This document shows, piece by piece, positions 24,109 through 35,638 of a DNA stretch of 64,000 bases; the stretch's first letter is position 1, and each line of letters starts with the position of its first letter. The notes under the pieces are model-generated. The model searched no databases and was not told the origin of the DNA. It was given only the letters and a program-made list of their open reading frames with translations. The stretch spans positions 1,488,001 to 1,552,000 of the forward strand of contig JARWIR010000051.1 of the NCBI GenBank assembly GCA_029959085.1. Direction: 5' to 3'. The DNA comes from Nemophila menziesii. Its lineage: Eukaryota; Streptophyta; Magnoliopsida; Boraginales; Hydrophyllaceae. A program made the translations under genes and the position numbers.

Positions 24109-24135
24109 TGTCTTTTCCACCGGTTATTCTAGAAA

Positions 24136-27100
24136 ATGGCTCTTCCTAATTCGGCTGTTGGTTCCTCTTTGAACACTAAGCCACTTCTCGACGCGAACAA
24201 GTTAGAGCCCCTTAATGGTTCTAACTATAAGCGTTGGGCGCAAAAATTAATGATATGCCTTGAACAGTATGAACTCGACTTTGTTATAGTCGAGGCTCCT
24301 CCACTTTTGGAAATTGGAGCCCATACTGAACAAGAGCTAGCTAGGCATGCTGCCCTCGAATCTAGGTTCAAAAGAGCTAACACCATGGCTCGGGGCTGGA
24401 TGTTGAACAATGTTACTAATCCCATCTTTGACCTCCTTGCCAAAGAGAAATCGGCAAAGGTCATATGGGAAACTCTCGAGAAGAAATATGGGGCTGATGA
24501 TTCGGGTAAGAAAAAGTACGTGACTGGGAATTGGTATAACTTTAGACTTACGGATCAGAAACCCATGACTGAACAACTTCACGTGTACGAAAACCTATGC
24601 GCGGAGGTTATCGCCGAAGGCATGAAGATGTGTGAAATTCTTCAAGCCAACATTTTGCTTGAGAAATTTCCCCCATCTTGGAGTGAATACCGCAACCACC
24701 TCAAGCACAAAAAGAAAGAAATGACCCTCCAAGAGCTCATCAGCCACATCCAAGTCGAAGAAGCGAATCGATTAAAGGATAAGTCAATCTCTTTCCCTTC
24801 TCATTCCTCCAAAGCTAATCTAGTCGAAGGTTCTGGCCAAGGTAACAAAGACAGGTTCAAAGGGAAGGGAAAGCAACAAGGGTCCAACAAATCTAAGTCT
24901 GGGGGAAACAAGAATCGCGGCAACTCCAACAAACAAGGCGGAGGATTCAAGATCTCTGGTAAGATTCAAAAACCTAAAGGGGCCTGTTACTGTTGTGGCA
25001 AAGAAGGGCACAAAGCTTTTGAATGTCCCCAGAGAGCTGGCCAGGGTCCCAAAGCTGCCGCGAATCTGACTGAGACCGAAGAAATCATCGCTGCGGTAAT
25101 GGTTGAGGTAAATTTGGTAGAGAATAAGAGCGAGTGGATCCTTGACACTGGAGCTTCTCGCCATTTCTGCGCAAACAAATCCTTGTTCAAGAAATTCGAA
25201 AAGGCAACTGATGGTGAGTGTGTGTACTTGGGTGACTCTTCCACCGCTACTGTTCTTGGTAAGGGTCAAGTTCCCCTCAAACTCACATCTGGTAAGACTC
25301 TTGAACTAAATGATGTTCTCTTCGTTCCCTCTCTCCGTAGGAACTTAGTTTCCGGGGCTCTCCTTAATAAAGTTAGTCTCAAACTTGTTTTCGAGGGGGG
25401 TAAAGTCATTATCACCAAAAATGACGAATTCGTGGGGAAAGGGTACCTTAATAACGGCTTGTTTGTTTTAAACACTGTATCCCTTAATGAGAATGCATCT
25501 AATTCCGCTTATATTGTTGAGTCCGTTCAAACGTGGCACGGTAGACTAGGCCATTTAAATGTTGCGTCTATTAAAAGGCTTAAAAATCTTGGACTAATAC
25601 CCGTTAACAACGTGGATGACTTTGAAAAATGTCAAATATGTGTAGAGTCCAAACTTGCGAAAAAACCTTTTAAACCCGTTACCACGAGACAAACTAAATT
25701 ACTTGAATTAGTTCATTCGGACTTAGCTGATTTTAAAAACTCCGCTAGTAGAGGTGGAAAACTTTATTACATAACCTTTGTAGATGACTACTCTAGGTTT
25801 ACTAAAGTGTATCTTCTTAAAACTAAAGATGAGGCGGAAAATGCGTTTTTAAAATATAAAGCCGAAGTTGAAAACCAACTAGATTGTAAAATCAAACGAC
25901 TTAGGTCCGATAGAGGAGGCGAGTATAGTTCTAATTCCCTTAAAGAGTTTTGTGAAACAAATGGGATTATCCACGAACTTAGTGCCCCTTATACACCCCA
26001 ACAAAATGGCATAGCAGAAAGAAAGAATAGGTCCCTTAAAGAGACTATGAATGCCATGTTAATAAGTTCAGGTTTACCAAACAACATGTGGGGGGAAGCT
26101 GTCCTATCAGCCTGTTATGTACTTAATAGGGTACCTCATAAATCCCTAGAAAAAACCCCGTATGAAATGTGGAAGGGCTTTCCACCAAACCTGAAATTTT
26201 TAAAAGTGTGGGGGTGTCTAGCCAAAGTCAAACTACCTGATTTTAAAACAGTCACCGTTGGTCCCAAAACCATTGACTCAATTTTCATAGGGTACGCTCA
26301 AAATAGTGCGGCATACAGATTCTTGTCATTAGAAGATAACTCTATTTGTGAATCTAGAGACGCTGAATTCTTTGAACATGTTTTCCCTTTGAAAGATTTA
26401 AATACTGTCAATACTTCTTTACCTGTTGATAATTTATCTACTAATGATGTGGTACCTCTTTGTGATGTTTTTCCTAACCCCTCCACTTCCATGGAGCCTA
26501 GTAGTATTCCCGAGGAAGAACCTAGGAGAAGTAAGAGGCGCAGGATTGAGTCTAGCTTCGGCCCTGACTTTATAACAGCCTTTATAACAGAAGGTTCTCA
26601 CGTCGACCTATTAGACGAACAGGTAGTCAACTGTTTCCTCATGGAGGATGACCCAAAAACTTATGATGATGCTTTAAAATCTATAGATGCTAGTTTTTGG
26701 AAAGAGGCTATTAACAGTGAACTTGAGTCAATAAAAAGTAACCATACATGGGAATTAACCAACTTACCTAGGGGTAGCAAAGCAATTAGTAGCAAATGGA
26801 TTTTTAAGAAAAAATTGAGACCCGATGGTTCAATAGAAAAATTCAAGGCCAGACTTGTTATTAAGGGCTTCACCCAAAAGAAAGGTCAAGATTACTTTGA
26901 CACCTATTCCCCAGTGACCAAAATTGCCACGATAAGAACCCTTATTGCTTTAGCCGTCATTCACGAACTTGTAATACATCAAATGGATGTCAAAACCGCG
27001 TTCTTGAACGGAGATCTAGATGAAGAGATCTACATGGCTCAACCTGAAGGGTGTGTGGTCCCTGGTCAAGGGGACAAAGTGTGTAAGTTGAAAAAATCCT

Positions 27101-28218
27101 TGTATGGATTGAAACAGGCACCGAAAAAATGGTATGAAAAACTAGATAGTACTCTCATTTCATATGGGTTTATAGCTAACACTTCTGATTCATGTGTTTA
27201 CTCCAAGGTAACAAATTCAGAGTGTGTTATCATCTGCCTTTATGTAGATGACATGCTCATCTTTGGTACTACTATTCATATTATAAATGAGACTAAACGT
27301 TTCTTGTCTTCCAGATTCGACATGAAAGACATGGGAGAAGCTGATGTGATACTTGGGGTAAAAATCATTAGAAGCAGTAATGGCATTACCCTGAATCAGT
27401 CTCATTACGTAGAAAGGATGCTGAAGAAGTTCAATTCCTTTGATGTAACGCCTGTAAATACTCCTTATGATTCTAGCATTAACTTATCTAAACATGTAGG
27501 GGATGCTGTATCCCAAAATGAATATGCTAAAATCATAGGAAGTGTAATGTTCTTAATGAACTACACTCGACCCGATATTGCCTATGCCGTAAGCAGACTT
27601 AGTCGCTATACTCATAACCCGAGTAGTGACCACTGGGTTGCACTTCGCCGTCTATTGAGATACTTGAGGGGTACCATCGATCTAGGCTTGCACTATAACA
27701 AATTCCCTGCAGTCCTTGAGGGTTTTTGTGATGCAAACTGGATCTCTGACAATGACGAAGTAAACTCCACCAGTGGTTATGTATTCTCCTTAGGGGGAGG
27801 TGCTGTATCGTGGAAGTCTTCCAAACAGACTTGTATAGCACGCTCCACCATGGAGTCTGAGTTCATAGCACTAGAGTTAGCTGGGCAAGAAGCTGAGTGG
27901 TTGAGAAGTCTCTTATCGGATGTGCCACTCTGGGAAGGAAGTGCCACACCTGTATGTATCCACTGTGATTCACAAGCAGCCATTGGAGTCGCTCATAATA
28001 GCGCCTATAATGGTAAGAAGAGACATATTCGCATCAGACATGGGTCAGTAAGACAATTACTGAAAAATGGTGTGATAGCCTTGGAATTCGTACGATCAGA
28101 GGAGAATCTAGCTGATCCGTTCACCAAAGGCTTGACCAGGAGACTAGTCCTGGAGACGTCGAGGGGGATGGGTCTAAAACCCATTAAGTGGGAACATGTG
28201 ACTAATGAGTCAATGTGA
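24136..28218 (+). CDS. Copia gag-pol polyprotein, 1360 aa, intact
   Basis: Polyprotein for retrotransposition, starting only 46 bases after the LTR. The gag domain spans about residues 20-230 ([24 protein letters not shown]). A basic, Gly/Asn-rich stretch leads to a CCHC zinc knuckle at 284-297 ([14 protein letters not shown]). The protease active site DTGAS is at 337-341. A pre-integrase HH-CC zinc region follows (WHGRLGHLN near 466, CQICVESK), and the integrase DDE core includes [15 protein letters not shown] and [13 protein letters not shown] (near 623). RT has [21 protein letters not shown] and YVDDM near residue 1036. RNase H has the CDSQAA motif near 1275 and ends in FTKG. I see no stop or frameshift. 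Expression is presumably driven by the LTR promoter. Confidence 0.95.
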   Translation: MALPNSAVGSSLNTKPLLDANKLEPLNGSNYKRWAQKLMICLEQYELDFVIVEAPPLLEIGAHTEQELARHAALESRFKRANTMARGWMLNNVTNPIFDLLAKEKSAKVIWETLEKKYGADDSGKKKYVTGNWYNFRLTDQKPMTEQLHVYENLCAEVIAEGMKMCEILQANILLEKFPPSWSEYRNHLKHKKKEMTLQELISHIQVEEANRLKDKSISFPSHSSKANLVEGSGQGNKDRFKGKGKQQGSNKSKSGGNKNRGNSNKQGGGFKISGKIQKPKGACYCCGKEGHKAFECPQRAGQGPKAAANLTETEEIIAAVMVEVNLVENKSEWILDTGASRHFCANKSLFKKFEKATDGECVYLGDSSTATVLGKGQVPLKLTSGKTLELNDVLFVPSLRRNLVSGALLNKVSLKLVFEGGKVIITKNDEFVGKGYLNNGLFVLNTVSLNENASNSAYIVESVQTWHGRLGHLNVASIKRLKNLGLIPVNNVDDFEKCQICVESKLAKKPFKPVTTRQTKLLELVHSDLADFKNSASRGGKLYYITFVDDYSRFTKVYLLKTKDEAENAFLKYKAEVENQLDCKIKRLRSDRGGEYSSNSLKEFCETNGIIHELSAPYTPQQNGIAERKNRSLKETMNAMLISSGLPNNMWGEAVLSACYVLNRVPHKSLEKTPYEMWKGFPPNLKFLKVWGCLAKVKLPDFKTVTVGPKTIDSIFIGYAQNSAAYRFLSLEDNSICESRDAEFFEHVFPLKDLNTVNTSLPVDNLSTNDVVPLCDVFPNPSTSMEPSSIPEEEPRRSKRRRIESSFGPDFITAFITEGSHVDLLDEQVVNCFLMEDDPKTYDDALKSIDASFWKEAINSELESIKSNHTWELTNLPRGSKAISSKWIFKKKLRPDGSIEKFKARLVIKGFTQKKGQDYFDTYSPVTKIATIRTLIALAVIHELVIHQMDVKTAFLNGDLDEEIYMAQPEGCVVPGQGDKVCKLKKSLYGLKQAPKKWYEKLDSTLISYGFIANTSDSCVYSKVTNSECVIICLYVDDMLIFGTTIHIINETKRFLSSRFDMKDMGEADVILGVKIIRSSNGITLNQSHYVERMLKKFNSFDVTPVNTPYDSSINLSKHVGDAVSQNEYAKIIGSVMFLMNYTRPDIAYAVSRLSRYTHNPSSDHWVALRRLLRYLRGTIDLGLHYNKFPAVLEGFCDANWISDNDEVNSTSGYVFSLGGGAVSWKSSKQTCIARSTMESEFIALELAGQEAEWLRSLLSDVPLWEGSATPVCIHCDSQAAIGVAHNSAYNGKKRHIRIRHGSVRQLLKNGVIALEFVRSEENLADPFTKGLTRRLVLETSRGMGLKPIKWEHVTNESM

Positions 28219-28255
28219 TGTCCTCATCCCTAAGGCTCAAACCCAAATCGTCTTG

Positions 28256-28510
28256 TTCATAGCCACTTGTGGTGGTCCTTGTTGAGAAGGACTTGATGAA
28301 AAAGGCGTACCAAGTATTGAAACTCACATTCGAACTCATAGCCTTTATGGTGGTCCTCCTAAAAGGACTTGATGAATTCGAGGGTAACTTTGATACCCAA
28401 ATATTCATGGTAGAGTGTTGAGGAGACGTCCTTACACCACTCTCAAAATGAATAAAACCACCAAGTTCATAGCCCTTAAAGGGTGGTCCTTAGAGAAGGA
28501 CTTGATGAAC
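28256..28510 (+). repeat. Three hairpin units in the copia 3' untranslated region
   Basis: The units lie at 28256-28300, 28331-28380 and 28465-28510. Each has an outer stem (TTCAT ... ATGAA, or CGAACTCAT ... ATGAATTCG) and an inner stem (GTCCTT ... AAGGAC in units 1 and 3, GTCC ... GGAC in unit 2). The constant string ATAGCC follows the first outer arm and GGTG precedes the inner stem. The middle parts differ between units, whereas the stems pair in all three. The decayed copia relative carries four comparable units at 47384-47760. The function is unknown. RNA dimerisation, packaging or transcript stability are possible roles, by inference only. Confidence 0.75.
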
Positions 28511-28740
28511 CAAAAGGTGATGTTAGAGGGAACCATAACCTTGAATCGGGTAGAGTATGTGCTGTGAGGGTCTCGATCGATAACCGTTAAAGTTCAAGAG
28601 TAAGTTCACTTAAACGGAATTCGGTGGTTGCCTCACTTCACTACGTGTCAATTCAAATCGCAAGATATTGACACTTAAGTACAATTCACCCATTCTTCTT
28701 TCTGGAACCTTCTCACTAAACCTTTTGTTGACATTCAAAT

Positions 28741-28751
28741 GTGTGGGGGAT
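28741..28751 (+). other. Polypurine tract of the copia element
   Basis: GTGTGGGGGAT lies directly before the right LTR (TGTTGG at 28752), where plus-strand DNA synthesis would start. The relative at 44792-56785 has GGGTGGGGGAT at the same place (about 55500-55510). Confidence 0.8.
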
Positions 28752-29728
28752 TGTTGGACATCTGTGATGACCAAGTGTCCATTTGAGTGTCAAAATGGCC
28801 TTTTAAACTCTTCCCACATCGGTGGGATAAGAAAAGTTAGGGCTACTTATATAATATGTGATATTAACATAGTCCAAATGGCCAATACCCATGCACATGG
28901 CAAAGCAATAATCTAGCCCACACGCGCGCACCACCACCACCACCCACCCGCCCGGCCCGGCCCGGCACCGGCACCGGCGACGGCGACGGCGACGGCGTAA
29001 GGCGTGGGTCGTGGGTCGTGGGGAGTTTGGGGAGTTTGGGGAGTTTGGGGAGTCAAAAAAATGAAAAATGAAATGGATTTTGTACCAGCTCTTATAGTGG
29101 TGTTTGACTACTCAAACGTATAACGTAGAGACAAGACTCCACTAATCTCGCACGCGTTAAAGGGAAAGAATATTCAGCTCAAGTCAAACACGTGGGAAAT
29201 CAAATGGTCATAGCTGTTACAGAATATTACAAAACGTGGGGGTTACTTAGCAATCCTAACGTCAACCCAATCAAGACTAATCCGGGAGAGAATCATGGGA
29301 TTCAATAGGGGCGTTTCTGAAGGCTTGTCCACTCCTCACCCCTATAAATAAAGCTCCCATTCCCCTCTCTACAGCTACGAAAATACACAAAGGAAACACT
29401 CTCTGCCTCACCACCTACTCTCTATATTTTCCTAAACGTAGCTTTAGTTCTGTTAGAGATACCGGTCACTCCGGAATATCTTTTTAACGACAATAGTTTG
29501 ACGGTACGGTGACTTTGTTTTCCTTTATTATCGTGTAAGTGTATTTCCTATTTCCGTGTATTGTTATTGGAATTTCCGTGTATTGTTATTTCAATTTCCG
29601 TGTAAACGTTATTTCAATTTCCGTGTAATTGTTATTTCGTTTTTTCCGTGTAAACTCGTTTTTATTTTCATTACTTTTTTTTTCGGGAAACCATTTCTTT
29701 TGTACAACTGGTGGTTATTAACATAACA
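28752..29728 (+). repeat. Right (3') LTR of the copia element
   Basis: 977 bp, with the same ends as the left LTR. A GC-rich patch at 28921-29050 is expanded by short tandem duplications (CGGCGA, GGCCC, GGGTCGT, GGGGAGTTT). About 80 bases after 29127 are missing from the left copy. The TATA box is at about 29342-29350. Confidence 0.92.
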
Positions 29729-29733
29729 AAAAA

Positions 29734-31680
29734 TACTAAAATTTGTTCATTTTATCACTATTTCCTATGAAAGCTTTTAGAACAAAAAAAAAAAAAATAT
29801 CACTATTTCCTAGAAGAGGAAGGCTGCCCCCTAAAATCCGCCCTCATCTAAGTTTTGTACAATTTATTGGATTCATCTATGATTTATTTTATAATACAAT
29901 ATATATTCAATTTATATATGAAGAAAACTAATTCGAGGCATAAAAGAGGAATTAATTTATATAATTTTCAATCTAAAAGTCCACGTTATAATTTTCCCAA
30001 TGAAGTAAATACATGATCCCGTCCAAAAATATTTAATAGAGTAATGCTGGATATCACTCCAAATTGCATCGTCTTTATATCGCCTTTTATGTGGACCAAT
30101 CATAAAAAAAAGAGAAAATGATAAATCAGGAAAAAGAAATCACATAATTGGTCTATTTAGAATCTACTTAGGAGACTATATAAAGGTAATGCAATTTGGA
30201 GTGATATTCAGCATTACTTTATTTAATAATAGTCGAAATCAATACTTCATAACTCACTGAAAACAAAGCTAGCTCAAGGTTTGAACAAAAACTTTCATCA
30301 TTTAGTAAGTTAAGATTGCAAATGATGTTTAGGAAATGACATAATTAATAGGTATCCAAGTTCCTCATATAAGCAATAAAAAAGATAAGTTTAAAAATAA
30401 TAATTATTCTAATAATTAAAATATTTAAAGATTAAGAGTTCAGTTTGATTAAGAGTTCTTCTCCATGGAATCAATTTTTATCCAAATAAAAAATAATTTT
30501 TCAATTAAAAACAAAAAGACGAGTAAGTTGGATTTTATTTTATAGAGTATATATAGTAGCTCAAAAATTCGGGTATATATGATTTTCTTTAATCTAATTA
30601 TTCTTTTCTTCTCTACTTTGATAAATATGATTCGATGTACTTGTATCTTTCTCTTCCTCGTAAGGATAAGGTATCAAGAATAAATCAAATAATAGTTGTT
30701 TATTTAGAGTTCACAGTAATATCCACTAAATGTCTTATTTTAAGAATACATCGAAACACATTCTTTGTTAATTAATTAATTAAGAAATATAAGTGGGACT
30801 TGGTTTCAATCTGAGTGCTATTATTATAGTATAGAGTATAGACTCATTGTTAATGAGTCATTTTTTAATAAAGATTTCTAATTCGTTAGAGAATAATTAG
30901 TACTCAAAGTTCTTATAATGTAATGTTGCGAATATAACTTTTAGCGAAAAGTTTTTACATTCTACTATAATGAGTGAAATTTTGAAATGAAATTTATATA
31001 ATTTTAAACAATTTTTTAAACAACACTAAAACAGCATAACAAGTTATTCATCACCGACATATTAGATGATGACTCACGCAGGCAAAAAACGGTTCTGATA
31101 TTTTAAAAGATGAAGAGGCAAATTGGTTACGTAGGTCGTAGGCCACTTGAGTGAAAGACAGGAAAACGTCCATAGTAGAAATGCAAAGGAAAATTGACGT
31201 AATTTTACTTGAAACCGTTTTCCTTTTAAATCTTGTTTGTTTGACGTATTATCATTTATCTTTTTATTGTTATGTGTTTATGTCATGACAATTTTGTCTC
31301 TTCATGTTACTTATCTTTTTTTTTTTGGTCGAATTACATGTTACTTATATAGCTCGCTAGCAATCTACCATCTAGTTTCCGCTTTTTTCATTTTTTGCGA
31401 TAATCCTCTTCAATCCGCAATACAAGAAAGAGTTAGTGGGATGATCACCTTCGAAAATTTAACTCATGAATAATTCAACCAAAGTTGAACAATTTTTATT
31501 AAATGTTTGTAATATTATTTTTTAACTTTTAGGTTCTTAATATTTTTATTTTAAAGTAATGATAAAATTCCTCCTTTAATTTCAAACACTAGTCCAAAAA
31601 CACTCTCAAGGAAAACACCCTAAGAAAACTAACCGTTATAATTACGACTCTCTTCGATCCAGCGCCGGTCGCCCTGCCGG
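29734..31680. other. AT-rich spacer containing one MITE
   Basis: Apart from the MITE at 30039-30219 I see no feature. The open stretches are short and AT-biased, without domain motifs. Confidence 0.55.
30039..30219. mobile_element. Mutator-like MITE, 181-bp copy with 9-bp TSD
   Basis: The left end is GAGTAATGCTGGATATCACT and the reverse complement of the right end is AAGTAATGCTGAATATCACT. They share about 28 bases of inverted repeat (through CCAAATTGCAT). It is flanked by TATTTAATA at 30030-30038 and 30220-30228. The ends match the family of the elements at 1-4199, 5622-5813 and 44608-44784, but the interior is different. Confidence 0.88.
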
Positions 31681-31685
31681 ATAAA

Positions 31686-32909
31686 ATGGGAACAGAAGCA
31701 CCACCACCGCGTGGAGAAGAACAGGCAGCTCCGATGGTTATGGAATCTGCTGCTGAACAATTCGATAGGGTAGACTATCCGCCCTTGGAACACGACAGAG
31801 GTAAGTCATTCAAACGCGCGCGAGCTTTACCGGATTCAACTGGAAAAAATGGGACGAAACTCATATCACAGGCACCGCAGGTGGGTGGTGCAACAATGAG
31901 TAATCCGCCAAGAAAAAATACGACTGACATAGCACTCTAACGAGTAAAAATTTAGTCATCCCTCCTATTATTGATAATGCGGAAATCAAACTAGATAGAA
32001 TTAGTGGGATGGATGATGAATTTCTTGCATCAATTAAAGATGATACACCAGTAGATAATTGTGAATTTTCCCAAATCCTAAGGACTAGAGAAGAAATTAT
32101 TGAGGGCATAAAATTATAGAACAATACAGTAGTCGTTAGGCTATTAGGATATAAGGTGGGATTCAATTATCTTGCGTCAAAATTACAACAAATTTAAAGT
32201 CCTAAAGGTATGATTGAACTGGTGGATATGGGGTATGGTTATTTTATGGTAAAGTTTGCAATTAAAGAGGATTACGAATTCGCGTTAGATGGAGGTCCAT
32301 GGATGATATATTATCATTATTTTATTGTCAGGAAATGGACTCCTAGCTTCAAGCCACACCTTGATTCGATTATTATACTACTACGGCCTGGATACGAATA
32401 TCTAATGTTAGTATGCACAACTACACAAATCGTTTACTAAGAAAGATGGAGGATCAAGTTGGTAAAACAGTACGTATTGACCCACTAACTAAGGCTCGGC
32501 AAAAAGGAAATTATACGAGACTTGCAGTGGAGTTAGATTTGAACAAACTCCTCACACCAATGTTCATATAGGAGGGAAAGTATGCCTAGTTGAGTACGAA
32601 GGTCTTCATATGATTTGCTTTGATTGTGGGAAATTCGGTCACCAAAAAGATAAGTGTGAAGGAAATAAGCCTCAACAAACACAACAAGGTCTAGGGATGA
32701 CAGTTAAGAGGCTATTACAAAAGGGCATTACAAAAGAGGCTATATGTGGTGATTGGATGACAGTTAAGAGGAGAGGTCAGATAAACAACAAGGGTAATAA
32801 TAATAATAATATCTACACATGTAATTCTCGCATAGGGGCGAGCAGTGACTTAGGTCGAGATTTGGAACTCTCTTTATTGAGGAGAAAACAGAATTTAAAC
32901 CCGAGTTGA
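31686..32909 (+). pseudogene. LINE ORF1 remnant (DUF4283 and zinc knuckle)
   Basis: Three shifted open pieces lie in the order of a plant LINE ORF1. The first (31686-31940) is an N-terminal start MGTEAPPPRGEEQAAP. The second (32210-32440) is a DUF4283-like block with YGYFMVKFAIKEDYEFAL and DGGPWMI. The third (32610-32909) has a CCHC knuckle, CFDCGKFGHQKDKC. Stops and shifts lie between them. No endonuclease or RT follows before the Tourist MITE at 33071, so this is a 5' fragment or a truncated copy. Confidence 0.75.
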
Positions 32910-33070
32910 GTTTAAATCATGAGGATTCGAGAAGGACTAGAAAATAACATGTGAGAAAGGTCCAAAAAAAAGAAGAACAATACAAAACCATCATTAAAAC
33001 ACACAATAGAAATTCTCAATATATTTTAAAAAAAATTATAAAAAACAAATATTTATATAAAGATGACTTA

Positions 33071-33304
33071 GTGCCCGTTTGGAAGTGCTTTTTTGGAGAA
33101 GCACTTAAAAGTACTTTTAGCATTTTAAAAGTTTTTTTTGACTTTGAAAAGCACTTTTTTAAGAAGCACCAAATAGGTGCTTTTTAAAAAAAGTACTTAA
33201 AATAATTTTAGATTTCAAAATTAGTTTTAATAATTTTTTTAAATTTTGAATTTTATTCTAAAAGCGTTTTTTTTACTCTAAAATAAGCACTTCCAAACTG
33301 GCTC
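33071..33304. mobile_element. Tourist-like (PIF/Harbinger) MITE, 234 bp
   Basis: The left end is GTGCCCGTTTGGAAGTGCTT and the reverse complement of the right end is GAGCCAGTTTGGAAGTGCTT. The 3-bp duplication TTA lies on both sides (33068-33070, 33305-33307). The interior is full of AAGCACTT/AAGTGCTT motifs that can fold into a long hairpin. It is non-coding. Confidence 0.85.
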
Positions 33305-33511
33305 TTATAGTAAAATTTTGTTTTGAATTTCAAATATGTCAGAACTAGCTCTACGAAAATGTTTAACAAGTCGTTCAGAATGGAAACTCACCGTTAACAA
33401 AAAAATGACGAATGATCAAAATCAATGATCGGGGAGACAGTGAAAAAAATTTGAAAATATAATAAGTTATTGAGGCAGTGACACAGTTGACTAGGCAGTA
33501 AGTCTCGTAAC

Positions 33512-33757
33512 GTAACTCAACTGGTCAGAGCCTTGCTATTTCTTCAGCACTTAAAGGGGAGGTCCATGGTTCGAATCCCCTCCCTAACGGGTGTAAAGTA
33601 AGAGGTACAAGGTTCGAACACCTCCCTGAACATGGGCAACCTAATTCTGATTTACCATGAGAATATATATGGGGAGGCATGTATATCTCCGTGGGATTAG
33701 TCGGGTGCGCGCAAGCTAGCCCGGAACCCATGTAAACAAAAAAAAAAGAAAAAAAAA
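33512..33757 (+). mobile_element. Au-like SINE with 12-bp TSD
   Basis: It has a tRNA-like A box (GTAACTCAACTGGTCAGAGC) and a B box (GGTTCGAATCC), then a body ending TGCGCGCAAGCTAGCCCGGA and an A-rich tail. The flanks share AAGTCTCGTAAC at 33500-33511 and 33758-33769. The body matches the minus-strand SINE at 39875-40053 (CCTGAACATGGG, GGAGGCATGTATAT, GCGC-AAGCTAGCCCGG). Pol III promoter boxes are present, but it is a retroposon and not a tRNA gene. Confidence 0.88.
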
Positions 33758-33769
33758 AAGTCTCGTAAC

Positions 33770-34250
33770 TTCTCATCATCATCAAATTACACATAAACTT
33801 ACTATTAATGAGTAATAGTTCCGTATAGTACTGTGATATGTCGATGATCACATCAAAATGCAAGAATTCAATGGAATGAGATCATTTCCCACAATTGTTA
33901 TTCTGGCCTAAATCGGAACTCCAGCTTCGTTATGCTTCCCTAGTGTGTAATCCACCATATATTGGAGTATTCTTTTGGATACTAAAAAGCATAACAACAT
34001 AGGCCCCACTTCTACCCCCACTTCCCTTAGAAGTGGGGACACAAATAATAATTATATTATAAGAAAACAACAATTCTACTTTCGAACAAAAAAAAAAAAA
34101 CAACAATTCCACCACCTTAACTATTTCTTATTAATTTAATTTCTGAGGCCTACATCTATATAAACACCATCTTACATCCCTCATTTCCTACAACATTCAC
34201 CATCACAATATCACAATATCCCCTTAATTTCTCTATAATATTATACTAAT
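33770..34250 (+). promoter_or_regulatory. Promoter and 5' UTR region of the GDU-type gene
   Basis: A TATA box (CTATATAAACACC) lies at about 34156-34168, about 90 bases upstream of the ATG, followed by a C/T/A-rich leader with ATCACAATATCACAATAT. Further upstream are A-runs and nothing specific. The SINE ends at 33757, so about 400 bases separate it from the TATA box. Confidence 0.6.
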
Positions 34251-34766
34251 ATGACCATGATGAGGAGTATTGCAGAACTTGAAAGCACAGCCGCCGCAGT
34301 AGCATCTAGCCCGGTGGCACAGAGGTCGCCATGGCACTCGCCAGTGCCATACCTGTTCGGGGGATTGGCGGCGATGTTAGGATTGATTGCTTTTGCACTG
34401 TTGATACTTGCTTGCTCTTACTGGAAACTCTCTGGTTATCTTGAAAACAATGAAGACAACGAGAGAGATCTCGAAGCTGGTGAAGACGACTCTAAAGGTG
34501 GTGACATGAAAACAGCACCACCAGTCTTTGAAGAGAAGTTTGTAGTGATCATGGCGGGACAAGAAAAACCAACGTATTTGGCAACACTAATGTCTAGTAG
34601 GGATTCATCTTTTGGTAGCAATACTATTTCTACTTCTTGTAGTTGTAGCACGGAAAGTGAAAAATCAGAAGAGAAAATAAAGGAGAATTTATCAGGTGAA
34701 CTAGAAATGAGTACTAGTACTATGGAAACCCATGCTGACGTCACTGCAGATGATCACATCAATTAA
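34251..34766 (+). CDS. GDU: GLUTAMINE DUMPER-type single-pass membrane protein, 171 aa
   Basis: Members of this plant family are small plasma-membrane proteins that change amino-acid export when overexpressed. The protein has an Ala/Ser-rich N-terminus, then the conserved block WHSPVPYLFGGLAAM, which leads into one transmembrane segment (about residues 34-57, ending ACSYWKLSG). A cytosolic acidic region follows, then the family hallmark VIMAG at 99-103 (within EEKFVVIMAGQEKPTYLAT). The tail is Ser/Glu-rich. The gene has one exon, as is usual for the family, and the length is typical. A TATA box lies about 90 bases upstream, and an AATGAAATA poly(A)-like signal about 150 bases downstream. I see no disruption. 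Which GDU paralogue it is cannot be decided here. Confidence 0.92.
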   Translation: MTMMRSIAELESTAAAVASSPVAQRSPWHSPVPYLFGGLAAMLGLIAFALLILACSYWKLSGYLENNEDNERDLEAGEDDSKGGDMKTAPPVFEEKFVVIMAGQEKPTYLATLMSSRDSSFGSNTISTSCSCSTESEKSEEKIKENLSGELEMSTSTMETHADVTADDHIN

Positions 34767-35638
34767 TTTGTTTTTTTGAGTATGATAGACTATATAGAGG
34801 TGGTTTTGGTAGGGAATATGAATGCATATATAGTAATTTAACATTAGGGGTTTAGGGGATTTTCTTCTTAGATCCTCTATGGATTCTGAAAGTGAACATA
34901 ATTTTTGAAGTATGAATGAAATATATTGAATCTACTTCTCATTATAAACACCTAATGAAAAAAGTGAAGAAGACTAAGGACTGGGAAACGCAGCTCTTAG
35001 TCACGATGAAGTTGAAAGAAGAAAGAATAGCATAACGGCGATTTTTAACGGTTGAAAAATGCATGGGTTTAGCTCGGTGATCATCCAAATCTTTTAACTA
35101 ATTTTCTGGTGTCAGATGGAAATATAGCAATATACTGAAAACTAAAAAGTCAGGCTCTTTCTTTTCCAAAAAAAGAAAAAAACAAGTTTTTCTTTAATCT
35201 TACAATTTGGGTTATTTTCTATAATAGAATCTTACAAATTTATTTAAATTAGACATATTATGTACATATGAATTTTGATACAATTGATTCAAACATATAC
35301 ATTATATAATATATAAATCTATAATACAATTAACTAGACTTTTATTTTCGACCAAACAAAAGAAAAATTCGAGCTCCACCGAAAGGGATAGCTTGCTTGT
35401 CTTTACAGAAGTAGTGTCACCAAACCAACAAAAATAATCAATGTAAATCACATTTCAGGTACACAAATAGCTTTAGCTAGGTAGCTAGTTTCTACTAGTT
35501 GGGGATTTTATTTTCCCGCAAAAGCAACTTTTTTGTTAAACTAAGTCATTCAAATATTATAAACCATAACAACAAACAACAGGATAAGTATGAACACTTT
35601 TATTTTTTAATTTAAGGAAACCAGATCCGCCTCCAACA
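34767..35638. other. GDU 3' UTR and AT-rich spacer
   Basis: The first 200 bases are probably the 3' UTR, with AATGAAATATATTGAA near 34914. The rest has no coding or repeat signal that I can support. Confidence 0.55.

Larger units (their letters stand above)
23253..29728 (+). mobile_element. Ty1/copia retrotransposon with intact gag-pol frame
   Basis: Two LTRs (23253-24090 and 28752-29728) start TGTTGGACATC and end TTAACATAACA. They are flanked by AAAAA on each side (23248-23252 and 29729-29733), a plausible but low-complexity 5-bp duplication. A single open frame of 1360 codons lies between them, and a purine tract precedes the right LTR. The domain order (gag, protease, integrase, RT, RNase H) is that of Ty1/copia. 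The element could be autonomous, although its left LTR carries a deletion. Its decayed relative is at 44792-56785. Confidence 0.93.

Noticed and set aside
28256..28510. CRISPR-like repeat-spacer array
   Set aside because: The regular units with variable middles look superficially similar, but there are only three, they differ in length, and this is a plant retrotransposon 3' region.
33512..33600. tRNA-like A and B boxes that might mark a tRNA gene
   Set aside because: The stems of a tRNA cloverleaf do not form, and the segment is the head of a SINE with an A-tail and target duplication.
34377..34744. Minus-strand frames overlapping the GDU-type gene
   Set aside because: They have no domain motifs and fall on the antisense of a well-supported gene.
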